A DNA stretch of 64,000 bases from Spirochaetia bacterium UBA5763 (GTDB taxonomy: Bacteria; Spirochaetota; UBA4802; UBA5550): contig DIEX01000033.1 of NCBI GenBank assembly GCA_002418835.1, forward strand, positions 62,001 to 126,000, given 5' to 3'. Each line of letters starts with the position of its first letter. Position 1 is the first letter of the stretch. Position numbers and translations under genes: made by a program. Below are positions 1-6,104 of the stretch, piece by piece. The notes under the pieces were generated by a model, which had not been told where the DNA came from, searched no databases, and saw nothing but the letters and a program-made list of their open reading frames with translations.

Positions 1-1
1 A

Positions 2-226
2 AACTACAGCAAAGGGCACATACCCACTGCAAAGACTTTCTATTCAGGTACAATAATGTCAAGGCTTCATGAACTGCCTAAAGATAAGTACCTTATTATC
101 TACTGCGAAACAGGCGGGCGTGTACAGTCTGTCATAAGAAAGCTTAGCAAGGAGGGCTATACCAGGTATATGAACTGGGGCGGGAACTCAAGGTGGCCAT
201 ACGAAAGAGCAGCAGGAAATAATTAG
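2..226 (+). CDS. Rhodanese-like domain protein, C-terminal part (cut by window edge)
   Basis: The open frame enters from the left edge and ends with TAG at 224-226, giving 74 residues. It contains IIYCETGGRVQ, which matches the rhodanese active-site loop (Cys followed by a short anion-binding loop), and then a helix and GYTRYMNWGG near the end, as in single-domain sulfurtransferases. Family members move sulfane sulfur from thiosulfate or persulfides to acceptors such as thioredoxin or cyanide. The N-terminal half, including any signal peptide, lies outside the window, so location and size are unknown. A hairpin follows directly, so transcription probably ends here. The domain call is good; the substrate is unknown. 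Confidence 0.8.
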   Translation, partial: NYSKGHIPTAKTFYSGTIMSRLHELPKDKYLIIYCETGGRVQSVIRKLSKEGYTRYMNWGGNSRWPYERAAGNN

Positions 227-235
227 TGGCTTTCT

Positions 236-280
236 CCCCTCTGCTTTGATAATTTTAAGCAGCAGGGGGGGTATTATTTT
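236..280 (+). terminator. Rho-independent terminator after the rhodanese gene
   Basis: CCCCT-CTGCTT (236-246) pairs with AAGCAG-c-AGGGG (257-268) with one bulged C, and the tract GTATTATTTT follows. It lies 9 nt after the rhodanese stop. It ends only about 10 nt before the gpx ribosome-binding site, so either gpx depends on read-through or its promoter overlaps the hairpin. Confidence 0.65.
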
Positions 281-289
281 AAAATAATA
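272..289. promoter_or_regulatory. 18-bp perfect palindrome upstream of gpx, candidate OhrR operator
   Basis: TATTATTTT is followed directly by AAAATAATA, a perfect palindrome ending 2 nt before the gpx ribosome-binding site. OhrR/MarR dimers bind A/T-rich dyads, and the second gene of this pair encodes an OhrR-type repressor, so autoregulation is plausible. The site also overlaps the T-tract of the preceding hairpin, which could explain its composition without any operator role. Confidence 0.35.
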
Positions 290-302
290 AAGGATGGATA
301 TT

Positions 303-788
303 ATGAAAAATGAATCGATATATGATATCAGCGTAACAACAATTGAGGGCTTCAGCAGGCCGATGAGTGAATATAAAGGGAAAGTATTACTCATCGTAAA
401 CACCGCAAGCAAATGCGGTTTTACCCCGCAGTATGACGGCCTTGAGAAGCTCTATAAAGACCACAAGGATAAAGGGTTTGCAGTCCTGGGGTTTCCCTCA
501 AACCAGTTCATGAAACAGGAGCTCGGTTCAGATGGTGAGATTAAATCCTTCTGCACCCTGAATTTTAACATCACATTCCCGATGTTCTCAAAAATTGATG
601 TGAACGGGCCGGATACTCATCCGCTCTACGAATTTCTTAAGAGAGAGGCGCCGGGAATTTTCGGAAGGAAGATTAAATGGAATTTTACCAAATTTCTGGT
701 GGACAGTGACGGAAGAGTTGTGAAACGATATGCTCCTGCAACCGTACCGGAAAAGATCGAAAAGGACATACTAAAAGTTTTAGGCTGA
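303..788 (+). CDS. Glutathione/thioredoxin peroxidase (GPx family, Cys type)
   Basis: This 161-residue protein reduces hydroperoxides in the cytoplasm; bacterial Cys-type GPx enzymes usually use thioredoxin. The catalytic triad is visible: Cys38 in NTASKCGFTPQY, Gln68 in GFPSNQF and Trp in KWNFTKFLV. The peroxidatic codon is TGC, not a selenocysteine UGA. I chose the ATG at 303 because AGGATGG lies 5-6 nt upstream; the in-frame ATG at 294 sits inside that Shine-Dalgarno sequence. Another cysteine (SFCTLNFN) could be the resolving residue. The OhrR-type gene starts 5 nt after the stop, so the pair is probably one operon induced by organic peroxide. Confidence 0.92.
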   Translation: MKNESIYDISVTTIEGFSRPMSEYKGKVLLIVNTASKCGFTPQYDGLEKLYKDHKDKGFAVLGFPSNQFMKQELGSDGEIKSFCTLNFNITFPMFSKIDVNGPDTHPLYEFLKREAPGIFGRKIKWNFTKFLVDSDGRVVKRYAPATVPEKIEKDILKVLG

Positions 789-793
789 ATAAA

Positions 794-1282
794 ATGAACA
801 GAGAAGATGAACTTCTGAAACTTGAAAACCAGCTCTGCTTTACACTCTACGCGGCATCAAGGGCGGTTACGCAGATGTACAGGCCGCTCCTTGACGAGCT
901 GGATCTCACATACCCGCAGTACCTTGTAATGCTCGTTTTATGGGAGAACGACAGGCTTACAGTAAACGAAATAGGCGAACTGCTTCAGCTTGACTCAGGC
1001 ACACTGACCCCTCTTCTCAAAAAACTTGAAGCGCGGGGACTGCTGAGCCGTGAGAGAGACAAAGAGGATGAACGGAAGGTAATAATCTCTCTCCTGCCCG
1101 AAGGGAAAAAGCTGAAGAAGAGAGCTGTAAAAATCCCGGAATTGCTCCTGTGCAGGAGCGGACTCTCTGTTGATAAATTCAGAGAGATGAAAGGGAGCAT
1201 AACAGGCTTAATAGAGACTATGAAAGAGCAGGAGTGTTCACTACCCCCTGCTGTAAAAGCAGGGAGCAGAAAAAAAAAGTAA
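794..1282 (+). CDS. ohrR: OhrR-type organic-peroxide-sensing MarR repressor (two-Cys)
   Basis: This 162-residue winged-helix protein carries the OhrR hallmark near its N terminus: LENQLCFTLYAASRA with the sensor Cys at position 15. The wing region GLLSRERDKEDERKVIISL is typical of MarR proteins. A second cysteine at 120 lies 105 residues after the sensor, which is the spacing of two-Cys OhrR proteins (Cys22/Cys127 in Xanthomonas), so oxidation probably forms an intersubunit disulfide that releases DNA. The C terminus is unusually basic (AGSRKKK). It is the second gene after gpx, which is its likely regulatory target. Its stop codon directly abuts the convergent trpA stop, with no intergenic base. 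Confidence 0.88.
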   Translation: MNREDELLKLENQLCFTLYAASRAVTQMYRPLLDELDLTYPQYLVMLVLWENDRLTVNEIGELLQLDSGTLTPLLKKLEARGLLSRERDKEDERKVIISLLPEGKKLKKRAVKIPELLLCRSGLSVDKFREMKGSITGLIETMKEQECSLPPAVKAGSRKKK

Positions 1283-2014
1283 CTATATAAAGAACTCCTG
1301 AAGCCTGTTTTTAAAACCGTTGTATCCGCTGCTGTTAAGGGATTCAATAAATGCAGTACCTGTGATAAATCCGTCCCCGATCTTTATTGCTGTATCAGCT
1401 GACCTCCTGCTCCTTATACCGAACCCCAGCACCACTGGTACTGAAGCGTTTTCTTTAGCAAGAGATATCTTTCTCATAGTATCAGTATCCGGATTGAACT
1501 CGCCGCCGGTTATTCCCCGCATTGAGATAAAGTATATGAATGAGTCAGCTGACTTTGCGCTCTCAATTATCGAGTCATCGCTGCTTTCAGGTGTCATGAA
1601 GCTTATGATATTTATCTTCATATCAACACCAAGTGCCCGGATAAACTCCTTTTCACAGAACGGCACATCCGGCAGAATAAGCCCTTTAATATTCTGTTCT
1701 ATACAGAAAGAGTTGAACTGCTGCATCTCCATGTTGTAAATTATGTTGGAGTAGGTCATGAGATAAATATCTTTTTCTGCACCTGAAGTTTTTCTTATCT
1801 CCTTTATGCTTTCAGAAATTTCAGCAAAACCGATATTCTGATCAATCATAAACTGTGCGGCGTCAGCAATTGTTTCTCCGTCAGCAATGGGGTCACTGAA
1901 TGGGATTCCCACCTCCAGGAAATCGAAATGTTTCAGCCCCTCAACTGCTGATTTAATGAATGTCTCTTTATCAGGGTAGTTACCCATGAGATAGAATCCG
2001 TTATATTTTTTCAT
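1283..2014 (-). CDS. trpA: Tryptophan synthase alpha chain
   Basis: This 243-residue TIM-barrel protein cleaves indole-3-glycerol phosphate and passes indole to TrpB. Glu34 in LEVGIPFSDP and Asp45 in DPIADG are 11 residues apart, matching Glu49/Asp60 of the Salmonella enzyme. GFGIRS near the end fits the phosphate-binding loop. It is somewhat shorter than the usual 260-270 residues, mainly at the N terminus. The start overlaps the trpB stop by 4 nt (ATGA), which suggests translational coupling. It is the last gene of trpDCFBA and runs tail to tail into ohrR without room for a terminator. Confidence 0.96.
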   Translation of the reverse strand: MKKYNGFYLMGNYPDKETFIKSAVEGLKHFDFLEVGIPFSDPIADGETIADAAQFMIDQNIGFAEISESIKEIRKTSGAEKDIYLMTYSNIIYNMEMQQFNSFCIEQNIKGLILPDVPFCEKEFIRALGVDMKINIISFMTPESSDDSIIESAKSADSFIYFISMRGITGGEFNPDTDTMRKISLAKENASVPVVLGFGIRSRRSADTAIKIGDGFITGTAFIESLNSSGYNGFKNRLQEFFI

Positions 2015-3192
2015 AGTCCAAGCTCCTCTTCGATGATAGGCATATCCTTGTCGCCGCGTCCTGAAAGGTTAAGGAGAACCCTCTTCCCCGCAAAGCGGTC
2101 TTTATTCTCAATGAGATATCCAAGTGCATGGCTGCTCTCAAGCGCGGGGATAATCCCCTCAATGAGGCTCAGTTCCCTGAATGCATTCAGTGCCTCCTTA
2201 TCTGTGCATGTAACATACTCCGCAATTCCCGACTCGTAGAAATAGCTGTGTTCAGCTCCCACTGCCGGATAGTCAAGCCCTGCGGATACTGAATGCACGG
2301 GCATCACATTCCCCTCCCTTGTCTGAAGGAGATATGTATGGTTTCCATGAATAATCCCCGGCCTTCCGTAATTCAGCTTTGCGCTGTGATCACCATCCTT
2401 TGATGAACGTCCTCCGGCCTCAACACCCAGAAGTTTCACGCCATCTACCCCTTTGTAATGTGCGAATATCCCTGCCGCATTGCTGCCGCCACCTACGCAT
2501 GCTACAACATAATCAGGGTCGGACCCTTCGGCATCAATAAACTGGTTTTTAGCCTCTCTGCTTATTACTGACTGAAAGTCCCGCACCATCATTGGAAACG
2601 GATGGGCACCCACGACTGAACCTATCAGATAATGGGTACCCTGACATGTTTTTGTCCAGTCGCGCATTGCCGCATTTATCGCGTCTTTCAGCGTTCTGCT
2701 CCCTGAATCAACCGGTGTAACCTTCGCGCCTAAAAGTTTCATTCTCTTCACGTTAGGCGACTGGCGCTCAGTATCCACTCTCCCCATAAAAACCTCGCAC
2801 TCAAGTCCAAGCAGAGCCGCACATGTTGCTGTTGCAACACCATGCTGCCCGGCTCCCGTCTCTGCAATGACACGGGTCTTCCCCATATATTTAGTGAGAA
2901 GCGCCTGCCCCAGCGCGTTGTTCAGCTTGTGGGATCCTGTATGAACAAGGTCCTCGCGCTTCATGTATATTGACGCGCCGAGTTTTTCAGAAAGACGCTC
3001 CGCATGGTAAAGCGGTGTAGGCCTCCCCGCGTAGTCAGACAGCAGCTTCGAGAGTTTCTTCTGCTGGTTTTCATCCTTCATGAAGCTATGATACGCTTCT
3101 TCAACTTCATTCAATGTTTTAATAAGAGTTTCGGCAACGAACCTCCCGCCGAACTTCCCGAAATACCCTCTATTATCAGGCAATGCTGTCAT
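2011..3192 (-). CDS. trpB: Tryptophan synthase beta chain
   Basis: This 393-residue PLP enzyme condenses indole with serine. Visible features are the PLP lysine in HTGSHKLNNALGQ (about residue 89), the COMM-domain region, CVGGGSNAAGIF as the phosphate-binding loop, and the C-terminal NLSGRGDKD. I start at the ATG at 3192 because GGAGG lies about 7 nt upstream; an ATG 15 nt further upstream has no such site. The start lies inside trpF, overlapping it by 17 nt, and the stop overlaps trpA, so F, B and A are probably translationally coupled. It looks like the TrpB1 type that partners TrpA. Confidence 0.97.
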   Translation of the reverse strand: MTALPDNRGYFGKFGGRFVAETLIKTLNEVEEAYHSFMKDENQQKKLSKLLSDYAGRPTPLYHAERLSEKLGASIYMKREDLVHTGSHKLNNALGQALLTKYMGKTRVIAETGAGQHGVATATCAALLGLECEVFMGRVDTERQSPNVKRMKLLGAKVTPVDSGSRTLKDAINAAMRDWTKTCQGTHYLIGSVVGAHPFPMMVRDFQSVISREAKNQFIDAEGSDPDYVVACVGGGSNAAGIFAHYKGVDGVKLLGVEAGGRSSKDGDHSAKLNYGRPGIIHGNHTYLLQTREGNVMPVHSVSAGLDYPAVGAEHSYFYESGIAEYVTCTDKEALNAFRELSLIEGIIPALESSHALGYLIENKDRFAGKRVLLNLSGRGDKDMPIIEEELGL

Positions 3193-3805
3193 TTTCAGCC
3201 TCCGCAATTTTATCTAATATTTCCTTAATCTTATCCGGGGATTTAATTCCCGGAGCTGTTTCTATTCCGGAGGATATATCCACTCCGAAAGGTTTTATTT
3301 CTTTAACCAGGGATGAAACATTTGAGGAGTTTATTCCACCTGCCATAATCATCCTCTCCCTGAACCTGTAGTTTTTTAACATATCACTGCTGAACGCTTT
3401 ACCTGTTCCCCCCATACTCACCGTATCGAATGTATCGAAAAGTATATGTCCGCTCTCCGGAGGAACCGGAAGATCATTCACTCCATGTCCGGGCTTCACC
3501 CTGAAACATGAAATCACCGGGAGAAATCCCCGCAGAGCTTCGGCAGTTTCATTTCTGTAAACCTGCAGCATATCGAGCCCTGTGTAATCGGCGATACTCT
3601 TTATTGTGTCAGCATCATCATCAACAAAAACTCCTGTGGCGCAAATTCCACTCCCCTTCAGTTCAACACATAGTTCTTTCGCAAGAACAGGTTTAATGTA
3701 TCTCTTTGAAGCTTTGTAAAAAACAAATCCCACAGCAGAGATATTCAGATTCAGAATCTTTTCTATATCCTCATGCCTTGTAAAACCGCATAACTTAACA
3801 AACAT
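3176..3805 (-). CDS. trpF: Phosphoribosylanthranilate isomerase
   Basis: This 209-residue TIM-barrel enzyme performs the Amadori rearrangement of phosphoribosylanthranilate. The general base Cys6 lies in MFVKLCGFTR. The general acid Asp lies in LFDTFDTVSMGGTGKAF, and MAGGIN and VDISSGIET form the phosphate-binding loops typical of TrpF. It overlaps trpC by 11 nt and trpB by 17 nt. It is a separate gene, not the TrpC-TrpF fusion of enterobacteria. Confidence 0.95.
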   Translation of the reverse strand: MFVKLCGFTRHEDIEKILNLNISAVGFVFYKASKRYIKPVLAKELCVELKGSGICATGVFVDDDADTIKSIADYTGLDMLQVYRNETAEALRGFLPVISCFRVKPGHGVNDLPVPPESGHILFDTFDTVSMGGTGKAFSSDMLKNYRFRERMIMAGGINSSNVSSLVKEIKPFGVDISSGIETAPGIKSPDKIKEILDKIAEAENDSIA

Positions 3806-4562
3806 TTCTAAGCTCTCTTATCATCATGTCAGGATCCCGGTGCGTCATAAGTGCTGCACCCACCAGAAAATTCTTTACCCCGGTCTCATTCATTAAATAA
3901 TCAATATCACTTTTAGTCTTAATCCCGCTGGCGCTTATTGCTGTAACATTCTCCGGCAGCGCTTTGAGTGTTTTGATTCCGCGCGCAAAGCCGATCTCCA
4001 GAGATTCCAGGTCACGCATATTTACCATAAGTATCCCGGGACTTATTTTTTTGATCTTCTCCAGCTCATCCTCCCGGCATATTTCAACAAGAGGAAGAAG
4101 GCCCAGGCTCTCAGCATAATGGAACAGTTCTTCAAGCTCAGACATTTCAAGGGCCTTTGCTATTAAAAGAACCATGTCCGCTCCGCAGACATAGGCCGCA
4201 TTGATCTGCTCTTTATAAAAGATAAAATCCTTACAGAGTACAGGAACGGATATCCCCTCCGCCGCAAGTTTCATAATATCATACGATCCGCCGAAAAATT
4301 CACGCTCAGCAAGAATACTCACTGCGGCAGCTCCGCCATATACATACCTGGCAATACGCACGCTGTCTGTTAAATGACTCTCCATAGCTCCATGCGAAGG
4401 AGAACTGTGCTTCAGTTCTGCAATTATGTTAATCCCTTCGTTTAATGAATCCCTGAGTTTATAAACAGGGCGTTCCCTCTCAAAGGTTGAGGCCAGATTC
4501 CTCATCTCCGGGAGCTCCCCCTCTTTTATTTTTCTCATGGCTGTTAAGCTGAATCTCTGCAT
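3795..4562 (-). CDS. trpC: Indole-3-glycerol phosphate synthase
   Basis: This 255-residue barrel enzyme closes the indole ring. Catalytic motifs are IIAELKHSSPSHG (Glu, Lys), ILAEREFFGGS, VPVLCKDFI (Lys), LVEICREDE (Glu), VNMRDL (Asn) and AISASGI (Ser). The first start base is shared with the last base of the trpD stop (TGATG), so translation is probably coupled. Length is normal for a monofunctional TrpC. Confidence 0.95.
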   Translation of the reverse strand: MQRFSLTAMRKIKEGELPEMRNLASTFERERPVYKLRDSLNEGINIIAELKHSSPSHGAMESHLTDSVRIARYVYGGAAAVSILAEREFFGGSYDIMKLAAEGISVPVLCKDFIFYKEQINAAYVCGADMVLLIAKALEMSELEELFHYAESLGLLPLVEICREDELEKIKKISPGILMVNMRDLESLEIGFARGIKTLKALPENVTAISASGIKTKSDIDYLMNETGVKNFLVGAALMTHRDPDMMIRELRNVC

Positions 4563-5629
4563 CAGTTACTCTCTCTCAGTTCCATAACTTTCTGCATTAC
4601 TGAACCGTCAGTAACAGCTTCAAGACATCGGCTGTATGACTCTTTAATTTCATTCTCACTGTTATGCGCATACATAGCAACAGCAGCGTTCATGGAAATA
4701 AGTTTTGCCAGTGGTGTCGCTTCCCCTCTCCCCGCTGTTTTCATAAAAAGATCGGCATTATCCTCAGCAGCCAGGCCTTTTGGAATTTCAGCAGCCTCGG
4801 AGCTCTTAAGAAATTCAGCAGGATCTATTGTGAAAGATCTCATATCCCCCGATTCAATTTCATAAATATTGCTTGGAGCATAAGGTGAAATCTCATCCAT
4901 ACCGTCACACGATGAATATATGAGAGCCCTGTCAAAAGAGAGAGCGCGCGCTGTTTCAGCATAAAGCGGAAGGAGTTCAGGGCTGAAAAATCCGATTGCC
5001 TGTTTTCTTGTACCGGCAGGATTGGTGAGAGGCCCCAGGTAATTAAAAATTGTCCTTGTGCCGAGCTGCCTCCTCACAGGCGCCGCGTATTTCATTGCAG
5101 GGTGATAATTGGGCGCAGCCATATAAATAAAGTTGTGCCTTTTAAAATACTCCACAGCGTCATCCCCTGTAAGATTTACCGGTATCCCCAGTTTTTCATA
5201 AAAATCAGTTGAACCGCTTCTGCTGCTCATGGACCTGTTGCCATGCTTCGCAACCGGTATACCAATAGAGGCCAGTATCAGCGCAACTGATGACGAAATA
5301 TTGAATGAATGGGAATTGTCCCCCCCTGTACCGCAGGTATCAAAGATCTCTTTATTACAGAGATCTATCTTGGTACTGAACCTCCTCATAGATCGGGCTG
5401 CGCCGCTGATCTCCTCTGGAGTCTCCCCCCTGAGCTTCATTGCTATCAGTATACCGCTCAGTTCAACCTCGGAAATATTCCCTGAAAAGAGATGCATGAA
5501 CAAAGATTCGCTCTCTTCAGTTGAGAGCTTACCCCCGTTGAATACCGAAGCTATTGACCTGTTGATAATCGTACTGTCATAATTTATTCCGTTAACTGAA
5601 TCTGCACTGCAGCTTACTAAATCTGTCAT
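4562..5629 (-). CDS. trpD: Anthranilate phosphoribosyltransferase
   Basis: This 355-residue enzyme attaches phosphoribose from PRPP to anthranilate. DTCGTGGDNSHSFNISS is the PRPP-binding loop, KHGNRSMSSRSGSTD and NYHPAMKYAAPVRRQLGTRTIFNYLGPL are the anthranilate-binding segments. The N-terminal tail of about 20 residues before the first helix is longer than usual. I chose the ATG at 5629 because GGAGG ends 5 nt upstream; the ATG 12 nt earlier overlaps that Shine-Dalgarno sequence. It is first in the operon, directly after the attenuator. No trpG glutaminase domain is fused and no trpE is nearby, so anthranilate synthase must be encoded elsewhere. Confidence 0.96.
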   Translation of the reverse strand: MTDLVSCSADSVNGINYDSTIINRSIASVFNGGKLSTEESESLFMHLFSGNISEVELSGILIAMKLRGETPEEISGAARSMRRFSTKIDLCNKEIFDTCGTGGDNSHSFNISSSVALILASIGIPVAKHGNRSMSSRSGSTDFYEKLGIPVNLTGDDAVEYFKRHNFIYMAAPNYHPAMKYAAPVRRQLGTRTIFNYLGPLTNPAGTRKQAIGFFSPELLPLYAETARALSFDRALIYSSCDGMDEISPYAPSNIYEIESGDMRSFTIDPAEFLKSSEAAEIPKGLAAEDNADLFMKTAGRGEATPLAKLISMNAAVAMYAHNSENEIKESYSRCLEAVTDGSVMQKVMELRESN

Positions 5630-5642
5630 AATATCCTCCATT

Positions 5643-5671
5643 AAAAAACCGCGGTTTTATTTTTCCGCGGT
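5643..5671 (-). terminator. Second intrinsic terminator, just upstream of trpD
   Basis: Read on the minus strand, ACCGCGG (5671-5665) pairs with CCGCGGT (5654-5648), followed by TTTTTT. It stands between the classical attenuator and the trpD ribosome-binding site. Its loop and 3' arm (AAAAATAAAACCGC) are also complementary to the 3' arm and U-tract of the first terminator (GCGGTTTTTTATTT), so the two may fold in alternative ways. Confidence 0.75.
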
Positions 5672-5684
5672 CTTAAGTATAAAT

Positions 5685-5741
5685 AAAAAACCGCAGGGGT
5701 ATTGCCCGCCTGCGGCTGCGTATAAATATAATTACAGGCGG
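5685..5741 (-). promoter_or_regulatory. trp operon attenuator (antiterminator/terminator switch)
   Basis: On the minus strand, CCGCCTG (5741-5735, region 2) can pair with CAGGCGG (5712-5706, region 3) as antiterminator. Alternatively CCGCAGG (5715-5709) pairs with CCTGCGG (5697-5691) and is followed by TTTTTT (5690-5685), forming the terminator. Region 1, GGTGG at the Trp codons, can pair with CCGCC of region 2 when the leader peptide is translated through. The geometry matches ribosome-mediated trp attenuation: stalling at the Trp codons frees region 2 and allows read-through. Confidence 0.88.
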
Positions 5742-5745
5742 TCAG

Positions 5746-5817
5746 CTATATCTGATAACGCCACCAATAGAAACCTGTAAACAGGCCTTTTTTTAGAATT
5801 TCACCTTTTGTTTTCAT
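5746..5817 (-). CDS. trpL: trp operon leader peptide with tandem Trp codons
   Basis: This 23-residue frame starts ATG-AAA-ACA-AAA and ends FYWWRYQI-stop. The TGG-TGG pair at 5766-5761 lies just before the overlapping hairpin regions of the attenuator, exactly where a stalled ribosome would mask region 1. Tandem rare Trp codons in a short leader followed by mutually exclusive hairpins are diagnostic. No clear Shine-Dalgarno sequence precedes the ATG. With the promoter read at 5825-5853, transcription would start at or a base or two before the ATG, so the message may be leaderless. Confidence 0.88.
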   Translation of the reverse strand: MKTKGEILKKGLFTGFYWWRYQI

Positions 5818-5853
5818 GTTTCTATAAATAGAAACATTCTTCATATTTGTCAA
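5818..5853 (-). promoter_or_regulatory. trp promoter with overlapping 18-bp palindrome
   Basis: On the minus strand a perfect -35 TTGACA (5853-5848) is followed after 17 nt by TATTTA (5830-5825), a poor -10. An inverted repeat GTTTCTAT-tt-ATAGAAAC (8-bp arms, 5835-5818) covers the -10 and the predicted start point. It looks like a repressor site, but no trpR-like gene is in the window and the repressor is unknown. Confidence 0.6.
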
Positions 5854-5901
5854 CAATATTCCTCAAAAAATTAAAAAATTTTTCACTATTTTTTATTCTT
5901 G

Positions 5902-5931
5902 TTGTAATAACATCCGCTGCATGTTTATAAT
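5902..5931 (+). promoter_or_regulatory. Promoter for the acyl-CoA ligase gene
   Basis: TTGTAA (5902-5907), an 18-nt spacer, then a perfect TATAAT (5926-5931). It implies a 5' UTR of about 165 nt. That stretch holds a weak nested hairpin (GAATCC at 6021-6026 with GGATTC at 6058-6063, GCAG/CTGC inside) but no known riboswitch motif. The long gap 5630-6104 is therefore filled by the trp leader on one strand and this promoter plus UTR on the other. Confidence 0.55.
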
Positions 5932-6104
5932 TAAAAAAAGTTATACCTTTGCCGGTATCATTTTCTTTAACAGCTAACGATTGAATGGATGCAAATCTAA
6001 ACCGATAAATTATATCGAATGAATCCCGCAGGCATAATGCACTGCCGTCAAAAAAACGGATTCAATAAAAAAACAGAGACTCATAGATGAGAGAGAGGTG
6101 AAAT

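Noticed and set aside
294..302. Upstream in-frame ATG for gpx
   Set aside because: It overlaps the Shine-Dalgarno sequence of the ATG at 303 and has none of its own.
5649..5741. GC-rich hairpins read as a riboswitch
   Set aside because: The Trp-Trp leader peptide and the matching alternative stems explain the region as a trp attenuator.
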